From the NCBI RefSeq assembly GCF_018854495.1, contig NZ_JABBDR010000260.1, positions 1 to 27,569 on the forward strand: a stretch of 27,569 nucleotides of DNA. Reading direction: 5' to 3'. The notes beneath the pieces are model-generated. The model saw only the letters and a list, made by a program, of their open reading frames with translations, searched no databases and had not been told where the DNA came from. A program made the translations under genes and the position numbers. Position 1 is the stretch's first letter. Every line of letters begins with the position of its first letter. This DNA is from Acidithiobacillus ferruginosus (GTDB taxonomy: Bacteria; Pseudomonadota; Gammaproteobacteria; Acidithiobacillales; Acidithiobacillaceae). This document shows positions 15,268 through 22,502 of this stretch, piece by piece.

Positions 15268-16082
15268 TAGGACACGTCCTGAAGATGAAATAAGGTAATG
15301 GCATTTTGCGCGGTAATCCGGGCAATTTCCTGAACCGGAGTATGGCGCAACTGCGCTATATCAGCGATGATTTCGCGAAGATATGCGGGTTCATTGCGAG
15401 CGCCGGGATGCCCATGGGGCGGTTGCCACGGGGCATCCGTCTCTGCGAGCAGAAATTCCGCCGGAAGTGTGGCCGCTATTGCCCGCAGACGCAGGGCGCG
15501 AGGATGCGTAAAGGCACCGCCGAGTCCCACTAAAAACCCCATATCCGTCAATCGCTGAGCCTGAACGGAGCTGCCTGAGAAGCTGTGCAACACCCCGCGC
15601 AACCGGGGAAAACGGCGCAGGGTCAGGATCATTTCTTCCAGGTTCTGCCGCGCATGCAGAATGACAGGCAAGCCCAGTTGCTGCGCCATGGCGAGCTGAG
15701 TCGTGAAACCGGCACGCTGGCATGCTGCGTCAGGCGCGCCCGCGCTGGCGTCGAGTCCGATTTCCCCCAAGGCGACCGCATCGGCAAGAAAAGTCGCCAG
15801 GCTCGCTTCCCATTGGCCATCCCGATCCTCCAGATAGAGGGGATGCACACCATAGGCCGGATAAAGTCCGGGCCAGCGGCGGCAGGTTTCCCTGAGCCGG
15901 CCCCAATACTTGGGAGTATAGGCGGGGAGGACAATTTTGCGGACCCCGGCCATGTCTGCGCGGCACAAAACCGCATCACGGTCATCGTCGAAGGCTGCGT
16001 CATCCAAGTGGCAATGACTGTCTATCAGACCATGCACGGACAGGTCCGCGATATTTTCGGCGCCAGCATCAAGCGAAGACAT
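15267..16082 (-). CDS. tatD: TatD-family metal-dependent deoxyribonuclease
   Basis: TatD-family hydrolases are two-metal TIM-barrel 3'-5' exonucleases or phosphodiesterases. The 271-residue product has the N-terminal HxH metal motif IDSHCHLDD (His23, His25), the bridging glutamate in ALGEIGLD (about 135-142), His in PVILHAR and VLHSFSG, and the C-terminal aspartate in LLAETDAPW. All metal ligands are present. The ATG at 16082 has a weak ribosome-binding site, and an in-frame GTG 16 codons later, directly before HGLIDSHC, is an alternative start that would better match family N-termini. The gene is first in a minus-strand run and is divergent from ubiH. YcfH/YjjV subfamily assignment was not resolved, so the symbol is used loosely. 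Confidence 0.9.
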   Translation of the reverse strand: MSSLDAGAENIADLSVHGLIDSHCHLDDAAFDDDRDAVLCRADMAGVRKIVLPAYTPKYWGRLRETCRRWPGLYPAYGVHPLYLEDRDGQWEASLATFLADAVALGEIGLDASAGAPDAACQRAGFTTQLAMAQQLGLPVILHARQNLEEMILTLRRFPRLRGVLHSFSGSSVQAQRLTDMGFLVGLGGAFTHPRALRLRAIAATLPAEFLLAETDAPWQPPHGHPGARNEPAYLREIIADIAQLRHTPVQEIARITAQNAITLFHLQDVS

Positions 16083-16149
16083 CTGCCGATCTTACGGTGG
16101 CAGAACTCGGGAGTAAACGTGCCCCTTTCTGGACCAGGAAATTCAGCAC

Positions 16150-16178
16150 TTGCTGCAAAGGGCATCTTGGTCTTAAAT
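16150..16178 (+). promoter_or_regulatory. Candidate promoter for the ubiH operon
   Basis: TTGCTG (16150-16155), a 17-bp spacer and TTAAAT (16173-16178) precede ubiH in the 129-nt divergent region. The -10 matches consensus moderately, so this is tentative. Confidence 0.35.
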
Positions 16179-16211
16179 GGCTGGATAAAGTAGAGACCAC
16201 GCGGGGGGGGA

Positions 16212-17444
16212 ATGATGCGTACGTTGACGGCAGACCTGGCCATTCTGGGTAACGGTCCAGTGGCGCGCAGTCTGATTCTGGCACTGGCGGACAGCCCGCT
16301 GCGGGTGCTGATGCTGGATACCTACCCTCTTGCCCAGGCACGACCGCGGCTGACGGAGCGAACCATCGCCCTGGCCCTTGGCAGTCACCGTCTGCTCCGC
16401 CGTCTGGGGGTGGCCATGCCTCTGACCGACGCCGCCGCTATCCGGACCGTGCAGATCACCCAACAGGGCATCAGTGGACGGGTACTCCTGGAACACAGTC
16501 TGCTAAACGCGCCAGAGCAAAGGCTGGGGGAAGTGGTGGGTCTGGAGACCCTGACTGACGCACTGGCCATGCCACTGGCAACTTGTCGCACCCTTCAGCA
16601 GGAATCGCCGGGGCCGTTGCAGGCCCTACAGTGGTTTCCGGACCGGGTTCAGCTGGACTGGCCGGATTTGCGGGTAGAGGCGGCGCTGACGGTGGTTGCG
16701 GATGGCGGCCATAGCGAGCTCGCACGGCTGGCCGGCCTGCGACGCATGGGCTGGGATCACAACCGCCACGCCATCATTGCCACGGTGACCCCGCAGCAGC
16801 CCCTGCCCGGCATCGCTTTCGAGCATTTTCTGGAGAGCGGACCGCTGGCTTTCCTGCCCATCGGCAAGCACCAATTCTCCATCGTCTGGAGTCTGCGCCC
16901 AGGGGATGCCAGTCGCGTCCTGGATCTCTCCGATGCAGATTTCCTGGTGGCCCTGAACCGCCAGCGACCTTCGTCACTACCGCCACTGGTCACAACCGGT
17001 CCGCGCAGTGTCTATCCTCTGTTTTTCCAGCGGTTCTGGGCCGAACCCGGCCAGCGCCTGGCATTGGCGGGGAATGCCGCACAAACCCTGCATCCTTTGG
17101 CCGGGCAAGGCTATAACCTGGGATTGCGGGATGTGCTGACTTTGGGCGCCCTGTTACGGGAGGCGGCTGAACGCGGTGACGACCCGGGGAGCAGATCCCT
17201 GCTGGCCGATTACTCCCGTACCCGTCGCCGCGACCGGCTGGAGACCATTGCCTTTACCGAGACCATGAACCGTCTGTTCAGCAGTCCACGTCTGCCGCTG
17301 CGCTTGGCACGGGCGGCGGCGCTGACTCTGCTGGACCAGACATCGCTGGGTAAGCGGGAATTGGCGGCGCGGCTGGCTGGCATTCATCTCCCGGTACAAA
17401 GCGCCATACCGGATCTGGTTACGGATGGCTACCATGTCCGATAA
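16212..17444 (+). CDS. ubiH: UbiH-type FAD-dependent ubiquinone biosynthesis hydroxylase
   Basis: UbiH is a flavoprotein monooxygenase that hydroxylates a polyprenyl-phenol ring carbon during ubiquinone synthesis. The 410-residue product carries the UbiH signature GNAAQTLHPLAGQGYNLGLRD (its FAD-binding part, about residues 288-308), identical in pattern to E. coli UbiH including the unusual GNAAQ instead of GDAAH. The N-terminal dinucleotide fold reads ILGNGPVARSL, so the third glycine of GxGxxG is alanine, an oddity. Start: two adjacent ATGs (16212, 16215) follow a run of eight G (16203-16210) that serves as ribosome-binding site; either may be used. Its stop overlaps the next hydroxylase gene, and ubiK follows, forming a quinone operon on the plus strand. 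Confidence 0.9.
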   Translation: MMRTLTADLAILGNGPVARSLILALADSPLRVLMLDTYPLAQARPRLTERTIALALGSHRLLRRLGVAMPLTDAAAIRTVQITQQGISGRVLLEHSLLNAPEQRLGEVVGLETLTDALAMPLATCRTLQQESPGPLQALQWFPDRVQLDWPDLRVEAALTVVADGGHSELARLAGLRRMGWDHNRHAIIATVTPQQPLPGIAFEHFLESGPLAFLPIGKHQFSIVWSLRPGDASRVLDLSDADFLVALNRQRPSSLPPLVTTGPRSVYPLFFQRFWAEPGQRLALAGNAAQTLHPLAGQGYNLGLRDVLTLGALLREAAERGDDPGSRSLLADYSRTRRRDRLETIAFTETMNRLFSSPRLPLRLARAAALTLLDQTSLGKRELAARLAGIHLPVQSAIPDLVTDGYHVR

Positions 17445-18621
17445 TGCTCGTTATGATCTCGTCATTTCCGGCGCCGGCATGGTCGGTGCCAGCCTGGCCC
17501 TGGCAGCCCAGCAGGCGGGTTTGCGCATCGCCGTGTTTGAAAAGCGCAGCGCTGCGGCATGTGCCGCGGCAGACCCCTTCGACCGCGCCAGCTTGATCGC
17601 CACCGGGTCCGTGCGTTTTCTGACCAGCCTGGGTGTTGATCCGGCATTGCTCGGCAGTGCCGTGGAACGCATGCGGGTATGGGATGCGGAAGACTCCGGC
17701 GGTATTCATCTGGACGCCGAAGAAGGTGGGGAAGATCTGCTTGGGTATATTGTCGAGAATCGTCGCCTGGAGCAGGCCCTGCATACGGCGCTGGAAGAAG
17801 CCGGGCTATATATTCACTACGGGCGGGAAATCACCGGCGCTGCCCCCGATGGCAAGGCCATGTACATCACCGATGCCTCTGGAACACCATCCCGCGGCAC
17901 GCTGCTGGCCATTGCGGAGGGTCGGCAGTCGCCGTTACGCAAGGCGCTCATTCAGGCGCCGATATTCCGGGAAAGCTATGGGCAGGACGCCATCACCGCC
18001 ACCGTCTGGATTGAAAAGCCTCATCGCCACATCGCCTATCAACGATTCCTCCCCACCGGCCCGCTGGCGGTACTGCCTTTCAGTGACGACGTCCACGGAC
18101 GTGCCCGCGCCTCCATCGTCTGGAGTGCCAAACAGGCCCGTGCGCGCCATCTGATGGCCCTGAATGATGCGCGGTTTCTGCGCGAACTGCATGAGGCGTT
18201 TGGACCGCAACTGGGGCATTTCCAGGAGATCGGACGACGCAGCAGTTATCCGCTTTCTGGCCTGCACAGCAGCCGTTATATCGGGGAGCGCAGCGTATTG
18301 CTGGGGGATACCGCCCACGGCGTTCATCCATTGGCAGGTTTGGGGGTAAATCTGGGATTTCGTGATGCGGAACAACTGATGGCGGCCATCACCACCGCCC
18401 GTCAGCATCATGAAGACTGGGGCGAAGCCTCCGTACTGCGCCGCTATCAAAGCCTTCGGCGGCCTGATAATCTCGTCACCGTACTGGCTTGCGGCGCCCT
18501 CAGTCACCTCTTCTCCAACCGCAGTCGCGGCCTCGCCCGGCTGCGCGACCTGGGGATGCTGGGAACTGGTGTCATCTCTCCGGTCAAACGTTTTCTCATC
18601 CGTCAGGCCATGGGCCTTTAA
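17434..18621 (+). CDS. UbiH/UbiF/VisC/COQ6-family FAD-dependent hydroxylase
   Basis: This is a second flavoprotein monooxygenase of the ubiquinone family, about 395 residues. It has an intact Rossmann motif ISGAGMVGASLALA and the FAD-binding GDTAHGVHPLAGLGVNLGFRD. The latter differs from UbiF/UbiI proteins, which usually read NPLAGQGVNLG. Together with UbiH it probably supplies the remaining ring hydroxylation(s); which carbon cannot be told from sequence, and a broad-specificity UbiL/UbiM-like role is possible. The ATG at 17434 (MSDNARYD) is preferred; an in-frame ATG at 17425 is also possible. It overlaps the ubiH 3' end and its stop is followed after 11 nt by ubiK, whose product scaffolds such hydroxylases in the soluble Ubi complex. 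Confidence 0.9.
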   Translation: MSDNARYDLVISGAGMVGASLALAAQQAGLRIAVFEKRSAAACAAADPFDRASLIATGSVRFLTSLGVDPALLGSAVERMRVWDAEDSGGIHLDAEEGGEDLLGYIVENRRLEQALHTALEEAGLYIHYGREITGAAPDGKAMYITDASGTPSRGTLLAIAEGRQSPLRKALIQAPIFRESYGQDAITATVWIEKPHRHIAYQRFLPTGPLAVLPFSDDVHGRARASIVWSAKQARARHLMALNDARFLRELHEAFGPQLGHFQEIGRRSSYPLSGLHSSRYIGERSVLLGDTAHGVHPLAGLGVNLGFRDAEQLMAAITTARQHHEDWGEASVLRRYQSLRRPDNLVTVLACGALSHLFSNRSRGLARLRDLGMLGTGVISPVKRFLIRQAMGL

Positions 18622-18632
18622 GGAGATTGCAG

Positions 18633-18896
18633 ATGCAACACCGTATTGCCGACGATATCGCCGCCGCCATTGGCGACACCATTGCCCGACTGGGGACCGT
18701 CAAGGAAGACGTGGACAAGCAGGCGCGTGCCCTGCTTGCCAATGCGCTGGATCGTCTGGATCTGGTCACCCGTGACGAATTTGATGTGCAGCGGGAACTG
18801 CTCTCCCGCCTCGCCACGCGGGTTGCCGCGCTGGAAGATCGCCTCGACGCCCTGACACCCAAGGCCGCTTTGGACGAAGACGCCGGCAAGGATTGA
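18633..18896 (+). CDS. ubiK: UbiK (BMFP/YqiC-family) ubiquinone biosynthesis accessory factor
   Basis: This is an 87-residue, mostly helical protein beginning MQHRIADDIAAAIGDT, with a strong AAGGAG ribosome-binding site at 18620-18625. The pattern DEFDVQRELLSRLATRVAALEDRLDAL near the C-terminus predicts a trimeric coiled coil, as in the BMFP family. UbiK interacts with UbiJ and helps the Ubi metabolon at aerobic ubiquinone synthesis. The start at 18633 is chosen over a longer frame beginning within the hydroxylase gene. Encoded 11 nt after the second hydroxylase and 3 nt before comM, it fits the quinone operon. Confidence 0.9.
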   Translation: MQHRIADDIAAAIGDTIARLGTVKEDVDKQARALLANALDRLDLVTRDEFDVQRELLSRLATRVAALEDRLDALTPKAALDEDAGKD

Positions 18897-18899
18897 GCC

Positions 18900-20411
18900 T
18901 TGCCGCTGGCGATAGTCCACAGCCGCGCCCTGACCGGGATACAGGCAGCAGGCGTCGCCGTGGAATGCGATCTGGGCCCCGGTCTGCCGACCTTTGCCGT
19001 AGTCGGTCTCGCTGAAACAGCAGTCAAGGAAGCCCGGGACCGGGTGCGTTCGGCCATTCAAAACAGCGGCTTCGAGTTTCCGGCAAGACGGATGGTCGTC
19101 AACCTGGCCCCTGCCGACCTGCCCAAGGAAGGTGGCCGCTTCGATCTGCCCATGGCTATCGGTATTCTCGCCGCCAGCGGGCAACTTCCCGCGGCCGCAC
19201 TGGAAAAGCTGGAGATGATCGGTGAATTGGCACTGGACGGCAGCCTACGTCCGGTGACGGGCACGCTCTCCAGCGCACTGGCGGCGGGACAGGCAGGACA
19301 CGCCATTCTGGTGCCGCAAGGCAATGCCCGGGAAGCCGCTTTTGCCCAAAGCACCCCGGTCTTTGCCTGCGCGAATCTGGCAGAAGCCGTCGCCCACCTG
19401 CGCGGCACGGATCGCCTACCTGAAGTCGTCTGCGATGCGGAAAGCCCCGAGTCGGCCCTTCCGTACCTCGATCTGCGCGATGTGCGTGGTCAGGAATCGG
19501 CCAAGCGGGCATTGATCGTTGCGGCGGTGGGTGGTCATCATCTACTCCTATCGGGTCCGCCCGGCACCGGAAAAAGCATGCTGGCGGCACGGCTACCCGG
19601 TCTGCTACCGCCCCTGCACCGCAGCGAGGCGCTGGAAGTAGCCGCCATCCACAGCCTGCAAGGGGACGGCTTCGATATCCGTCAGTGGGGCAGACGTCCG
19701 TTCCGCAGCCCCCACCATAGTGCTTCTTCAGCGGCACTGGTGGGCGGTGGTTCGCACCCCCGTCCCGGTGAAATCAGTCTGGCACATCACGGCATTCTTT
19801 TCCTGGACGAAATGCCCGAGTTCCCTCGCGCGGTGCTGGAAGTCCTGCGCGAGCCATTGGAATCGGGAGAAATCCATATCGCCAGGGCGGCGCGGCGGGC
19901 TACTTTTCCGGCCCGGTTTCAATTGGTCGCAGCGATGAATCCCTGTCCCTGCGGCCATCTCGGTGATCCGCAGCAGATGTGCCGCTGTACCCCGGCACAG
20001 GTCAGCCAGTACCGCAGCCGGCTCTCCGGCCCGCTGCTGGACCGCATCGACATCCAGATGGAAGTGCCCGCCCTGCCGGTGAGCGCCTTACAAGAGGCGG
20101 CACAGGGCGAAAGCTCTGCCTACTGGCGCGGACGCATAGCTCAGGCCGTTGATCGCCAGTGGCAGCGCCAACAGGTGCGCAATGCACAACTTCAGGGCGA
20201 GCTGCTGGATCAATGTTGCGCCCTGGATGCGGTGGGCACCCGCCTGCTCAGCCGCGCCACCGAGACACTGCACCTCTCCGCGCGGGGTTACCATCGGGTG
20301 CTGCGCGTCGCCCGCAGTATCGCGGATCTGGAAGGGAGTGATCCGATCAGTACCCAGCATCTGGCAGAAGCCATCCAGTATCGGCGCTTAGCGCAGATAC
20401 TGGCCCAATAA
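18900..20411 (+). CDS. comM: ComM/YifB-family Mg-chelatase-like AAA+ ATPase
   Basis: ComM is a hexameric helicase that promotes branch migration during natural transformation; YifB homologues occur widely. The 503-residue protein has an N-terminal Lon-protease-like (ChlI-fold) domain (1-170, for example EARDRVRSAIQNSG), Walker A GPPGTGKS (219-226), Walker B ILFLDEMPEF, a zinc-like CPCGHLGDP...MCRC cysteine cluster, and a C-terminal Mg-chelatase lid (STQHLAEAIQYRRL). It starts with TTG at 18900, which matches the conserved MxLAIVHSRA N-terminus, 3 nt after ubiK. It implies possible transformation competence, though no other competence genes are in the window. The gene ends convergently with dsrE, 53 nt apart, with only a weak CCAC/GTGG hairpin between them. 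Confidence 0.95.
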   Translation: MPLAIVHSRALTGIQAAGVAVECDLGPGLPTFAVVGLAETAVKEARDRVRSAIQNSGFEFPARRMVVNLAPADLPKEGGRFDLPMAIGILAASGQLPAAALEKLEMIGELALDGSLRPVTGTLSSALAAGQAGHAILVPQGNAREAAFAQSTPVFACANLAEAVAHLRGTDRLPEVVCDAESPESALPYLDLRDVRGQESAKRALIVAAVGGHHLLLSGPPGTGKSMLAARLPGLLPPLHRSEALEVAAIHSLQGDGFDIRQWGRRPFRSPHHSASSAALVGGGSHPRPGEISLAHHGILFLDEMPEFPRAVLEVLREPLESGEIHIARAARRATFPARFQLVAAMNPCPCGHLGDPQQMCRCTPAQVSQYRSRLSGPLLDRIDIQMEVPALPVSALQEAAQGESSAYWRGRIAQAVDRQWQRQQVRNAQLQGELLDQCCALDAVGTRLLSRATETLHLSARGYHRVLRVARSIADLEGSDPISTQHLAEAIQYRRLAQILAQ

Positions 20412-20464
20412 TCCCAGAAGATGACCACACTGTGGCCAAGCAGTCGCGCCGACAGGGATAGGAT

Positions 20465-20842
20465 TTACCACGTCAGGATGCGCTTGGCCGTGGCCAGCGC
20501 CGGTAATGCCTGCCCCGGCGTCAACATCGGCAACTGCTGGGCAAGGTCTTCTATCGTCATGCCGACGAGGTCCAGAGATTGGACGCAGCCGATGATCCGG
20601 ACACCATTGTCTTCCGCCAGCTTGATGAAATCCGCTACACTCTTGCCGCCGGGGAGTGGATAAATCGTTTCGGACACGCCCTTTTTTAGCAATTCCGTCG
20701 CTGGGCCGGTGAAGTACATGACAACGTTTTGCTCTGCCGCTGCCGCAGTGGCCGCGAGGAAAAAGGCAGAAGGCAGGCGCTTGGGATTTTCGGGACCAGT
20801 AATCAGTATGATGACGAGGTCAGCAGCGTTTTGTTCGGACAT
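20465..20842 (-). CDS. DsrE-family sulfur-relay/thiol protein
   Basis: This is a 125-residue DsrE/DsrF-like fold protein. The start at 20842 is fixed by AAAGGAGA at ideal spacing. Landmarks are DLVIILITGPENP at the first strand, VVMYFTGPATELL, the YPLPGGKSVADFIKLAEDNGV helix region (given by position 61-81) and the conserved single cysteine Cys86 in IIGCVQSLDLVGM, which could carry a persulfide. DsrE-type proteins take part in sulfur trafficking in sulfur-oxidising prokaryotes, with TusA, DsrC and rhodanese partners; none of those is adjacent here. It is the last gene of a minus-strand cassette, 69 nt after the MerR regulator. The specific role is unknown. Confidence 0.8.
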   Translation of the reverse strand: MSEQNAADLVIILITGPENPKRLPSAFFLAATAAAAEQNVVMYFTGPATELLKKGVSETIYPLPGGKSVADFIKLAEDNGVRIIGCVQSLDLVGMTIEDLAQQLPMLTPGQALPALATAKRILTW

Positions 20843-20911
20843 GGCAGTTCTCCTTTCGGTTTGCAGTGAACGGGCAGCTGAGGAGCGCACTCTGTGGGAT
20901 CTGGAAAAGCC

Positions 20912-21433
20912 TCATGACACCCTCCTGGGCGTGTCCTTGTCCCAAATCAGCTGCAGCAAGCGTGAGTCGCCAACGTTGCTGGCGACAGGGCATTGCTCGC
21001 ACCCGAGATGTGTCGGCGGATTCTCGCAACCGAAACATCGTTTCACGAGTCGGGCAGTCGTAGCAATTTGTTCCAGCACGAGCTCGCATTCCTTCTTCTT
21101 CCATTCCATGCTTCGGCGCAATTCTTCAAGCAAGGCGAATACCTTATGACTCGCTTGGTCACCGCTCCGGCTATGGGAACGAATGGTCGTAAGTTCGGCG
21201 ATGTCCCGCAGCGCGACACCTAGGGCCGTCAGGTGCTGAACTACGCGGATGAGCTCGATGTCGTCGTCTGTGTACAGACGCACGCCCTTTGCCGTCTTCA
21301 CCGGCGCCAGAATTCCCTGCTCCTCATAGAAGCGAAGGGTGCGGGTTGAGGTATTGAGCAGGCCTGCCGCCTCACCAATCTTCAGAGGTTTCACCCTCTC
21401 GGTCTGAGCAAGGCCGTGCTTGGCCCTCGGCAT
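20912..21433 (-). CDS. MerR-family regulator with C-terminal four-cysteine motif
   Basis: The 173-residue product has a MerR winged helix-turn-helix (about 16-85; LKIGEAAGLLNTSTRTLRFY, then GVRLYTDDDIELIRVV) and a dimerisation coiled coil (about 98-130). The C-terminal tail carries Cys133-x2-Cys136-x8-Cys145-x2-Cys148, which could bind zinc or an iron-sulfur cluster or act as a thiol switch. The motif does not match SoxR (CxxCxCxxxxxC) or MerR mercury sites. It starts 6 nt after the HMA-like gene. A classic MerR-type promoter with a 19-bp spacer lies upstream of the cassette (21805-21835) and is the obvious target. It probably senses a metal, redox or sulfur signal and controls its own operon. 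Confidence 0.88.
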   Translation of the reverse strand: MPRAKHGLAQTERVKPLKIGEAAGLLNTSTRTLRFYEEQGILAPVKTAKGVRLYTDDDIELIRVVQHLTALGVALRDIAELTTIRSHSRSGDQASHKVFALLEELRRSMEWKKKECELVLEQIATTARLVKRCFGCENPPTHLGCEQCPVASNVGDSRLLQLIWDKDTPRRVS

Positions 21434-21439
21434 TGTGGC

Positions 21440-21673
21440 CTACAACCCTATCAACTGAGCCTGATGACCGAGCTTCAAAACACCGCCCAGCAGCTCCTTT
21501 GACGATGTGGTGTTCGGTTGGTACTGCACGACAACGAGATGCTCCTGTTTGGGATCGAAGCTCACTTGGGTAACCCCTGGGATCTCACGCAGACAGGTCA
21601 GGAGGGGGCGCGCGGTGTCCTCATCCAATGCGTCGTTGACGTGAATCAGGACCTTAACGTGGGACGTAGTCAT
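21440..21673 (-). CDS. Small HMA-fold-like protein lacking CxxC
   Basis: This is a 77-residue soluble protein with a ferredoxin-like beta-alpha-beta-beta-alpha-beta pattern: HVKVLIHVND, then a helix with ARPLLTCLREIPGV, strands TQVSFDPKQEHLVVVQYQP, helix SSKELLGGVLKLGH, and final strand QAQLIGL. This resembles heavy-metal-associated domains, including the PGV-x-x-V turn, but the CxxC metal motif is absent; the only cysteine is Cys27 in the first helix. GGAGATATACCG precedes the ATG. The start overlaps the stop of a possible 39-residue ORF (ATGA). First full-length gene of the MerR-DsrE cassette; exact function unknown. Confidence 0.7.
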   Translation of the reverse strand: MTTSHVKVLIHVNDALDEDTARPLLTCLREIPGVTQVSFDPKQEHLVVVQYQPNTTSSKELLGGVLKLGHQAQLIGL

Positions 21674-21789
21674 CGGTATATCTCCTCATTGTGTCCAGTG
21701 AACAACATCATATCCGCCGCTCTGGCGTACTCGAAAAAGGTTGCCGCTCCGCCCCACCCGATACTGGCTCTTTTATGAGATTCAGCCAT
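21670..21789 (-). CDS. Possible 39-residue leader ORF
   Basis: A 39-codon frame runs from ATG at 21789 (MAESHKRASIGWGGAATF...) to a TGA that overlaps the HMA-like start as ATGA, a hallmark of translational coupling. Its ATG lies only about 8 nt from the predicted transcription start of the MerR-type promoter, and the AAGGG before it is too close to be a normal ribosome-binding site, so initiation would be near-leaderless. No family recognised. It could be a real small protein or a chance frame; the ATGA overlap and the position just after the promoter favour real. Confidence 0.4.
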   Translation of the reverse strand: MAESHKRASIGWGGAATFFEYARAADMMLFTGHNEEIYR

Positions 21790-21804
21790 CCCTTAAATTA
21801 CGTT

Positions 21805-21835
21805 ACCTTTAACGTTAACGTTAATATGGTGTCAA
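21805..21835 (-). promoter_or_regulatory. MerR-type promoter with 19-bp spacer and palindromic operator
   Basis: On the minus strand a perfect TTGACA -35 (21830-21835) is followed by a 19-bp spacer and AAAGGT -10 (21805-21810), close to the TTGACT-19-TAAGGT layout of mer promoters. The 16-bp perfect palindrome TTAACGTTAACGTTAA (21809-21824) occupies the spacer. Elongated spacers that need DNA distortion by an activator are the hallmark of MerR control. It points into the cassette encoding the MerR regulator. Confidence 0.7.
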
Positions 21836-21884
21836 CAGGTGCCGCCTGTCAAGTACGTACACTGGCCAGGAAAATCCACCGATG

Positions 21885-22001
21885 TTTGCTCCTACTGCCT
21901 TTACGCTCCTGCTGGAGCATAGCCAGGGCTTCCGGACTTTTCAAAGCGGTTCAGTATCGGCGCATGACTCAATCTCTGAACCGATGATCGGTCGGAGCAA
22001 A
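21885..22001. repeat. Nested inverted repeats in 178-nt gene-free stretch
   Basis: The segment is bounded by TTTGCTCC (21885-21892) and its complement GGAGCAAA (21994-22001), a match extending to 11 of 13 bases inward. Inside lie GCTCC-TGCT-GGAGC (21905-21918), CGGTTCAG/CTGAACCG (21947-21954, 21976-21983) and ACCGAT-G-ATCGGT (21980-21992). No gene is recognised here. It may be a miniature mobile element remnant or a structured RNA; no target duplication is evident. Confidence 0.35.
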
Positions 22002-22013
22002 AGCTGCCGGCTG

Positions 22014-22475
22014 TTACAGTTGGGGGCGGCTATCCTGGTCCGCGGGGCTACCGGCCTGGTCCGCCGCCGCACCTGCCGGTGATGGCGCTGCCGTCTCGGT
22101 TCTCGCGATGGCCGCCATTCGGGAAAAGTATGCCGCCGCGCGTTGCGGATTTTCAGGCACACCCAGACCCTTCTCATACGCCAGCCCCATATCGAAGTCC
22201 GCCCGGGCGCTGCCGAGCCGGGCCGCCCGGCGATACCAGCGCAGGGCTTCTGGCCAGCCCTTGACGACGGTGCTTTCCTGACGGGTAATCAGGGGAGAGT
22301 AGAGGGTGCCAAGATAAAAAGCCGCGTCGGCATTCTGCGATACCGCTGCCTGCCGCAAACGCGCCAGCGCGGCTGGGTTTTGTTCGGCCTGGTTACGCAG
22401 GGATTCCAGATCTTGCGCCTGGACGGCAAGGGGCCACAGGCCCGCCGCCATCAGGACTATTGCGCGCAGAAACAT
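22014..22475 (-). CDS. Exported Sel1-repeat (TPR-like) protein
   Basis: This 153-residue protein has a Sec signal peptide (MFLRAIVLMAAGLWPLAVQA, cleavage probably before QDLES) and about two Sel1-like helical repeats, the clearest being EALRWYRRAARLGSARADFDMGLAYEKGLGV followed by NPQRAAAYFSRMA (about 75-120). The last 30 residues are Ala/Pro/Gln-rich and probably disordered. Sel1 repeats mediate protein-protein contacts in the periplasm, often in envelope stress or assembly. A GGAGGAGAG ribosome-binding site precedes the ATG. It is the last gene of the dinG-tsaB-rimI-prfC run, 27 nt after prfC. No specific function can be given. Confidence 0.75.
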   Translation of the reverse strand: MFLRAIVLMAAGLWPLAVQAQDLESLRNQAEQNPAALARLRQAAVSQNADAAFYLGTLYSPLITRQESTVVKGWPEALRWYRRAARLGSARADFDMGLAYEKGLGVPENPQRAAAYFSRMAAIARTETAAPSPAGAAADQAGSPADQDSRPQL

Positions 22476-22502
22476 CGGCTCTCCTCCGCCCCGCCCAAGG
22501 CG

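Noticed and set aside
20412..20464. CCAC-ACT-GTGG hairpin between comM and dsrE as a bidirectional terminator
   Set aside because: Only four base pairs and no T-run on either strand, so it cannot be supported as a terminator.
21885..22001. Integron attC site
   Set aside because: The RYYYAAC/GTTRRRY core boxes are absent from the ends and there is no integrase or cassette array nearby.
21882..22082. 66-codon plus-strand frame as a transposase remnant
   Set aside because: No DDE or other transposase motif can be seen and the frame crosses into the antisense of the Sel1-repeat gene.
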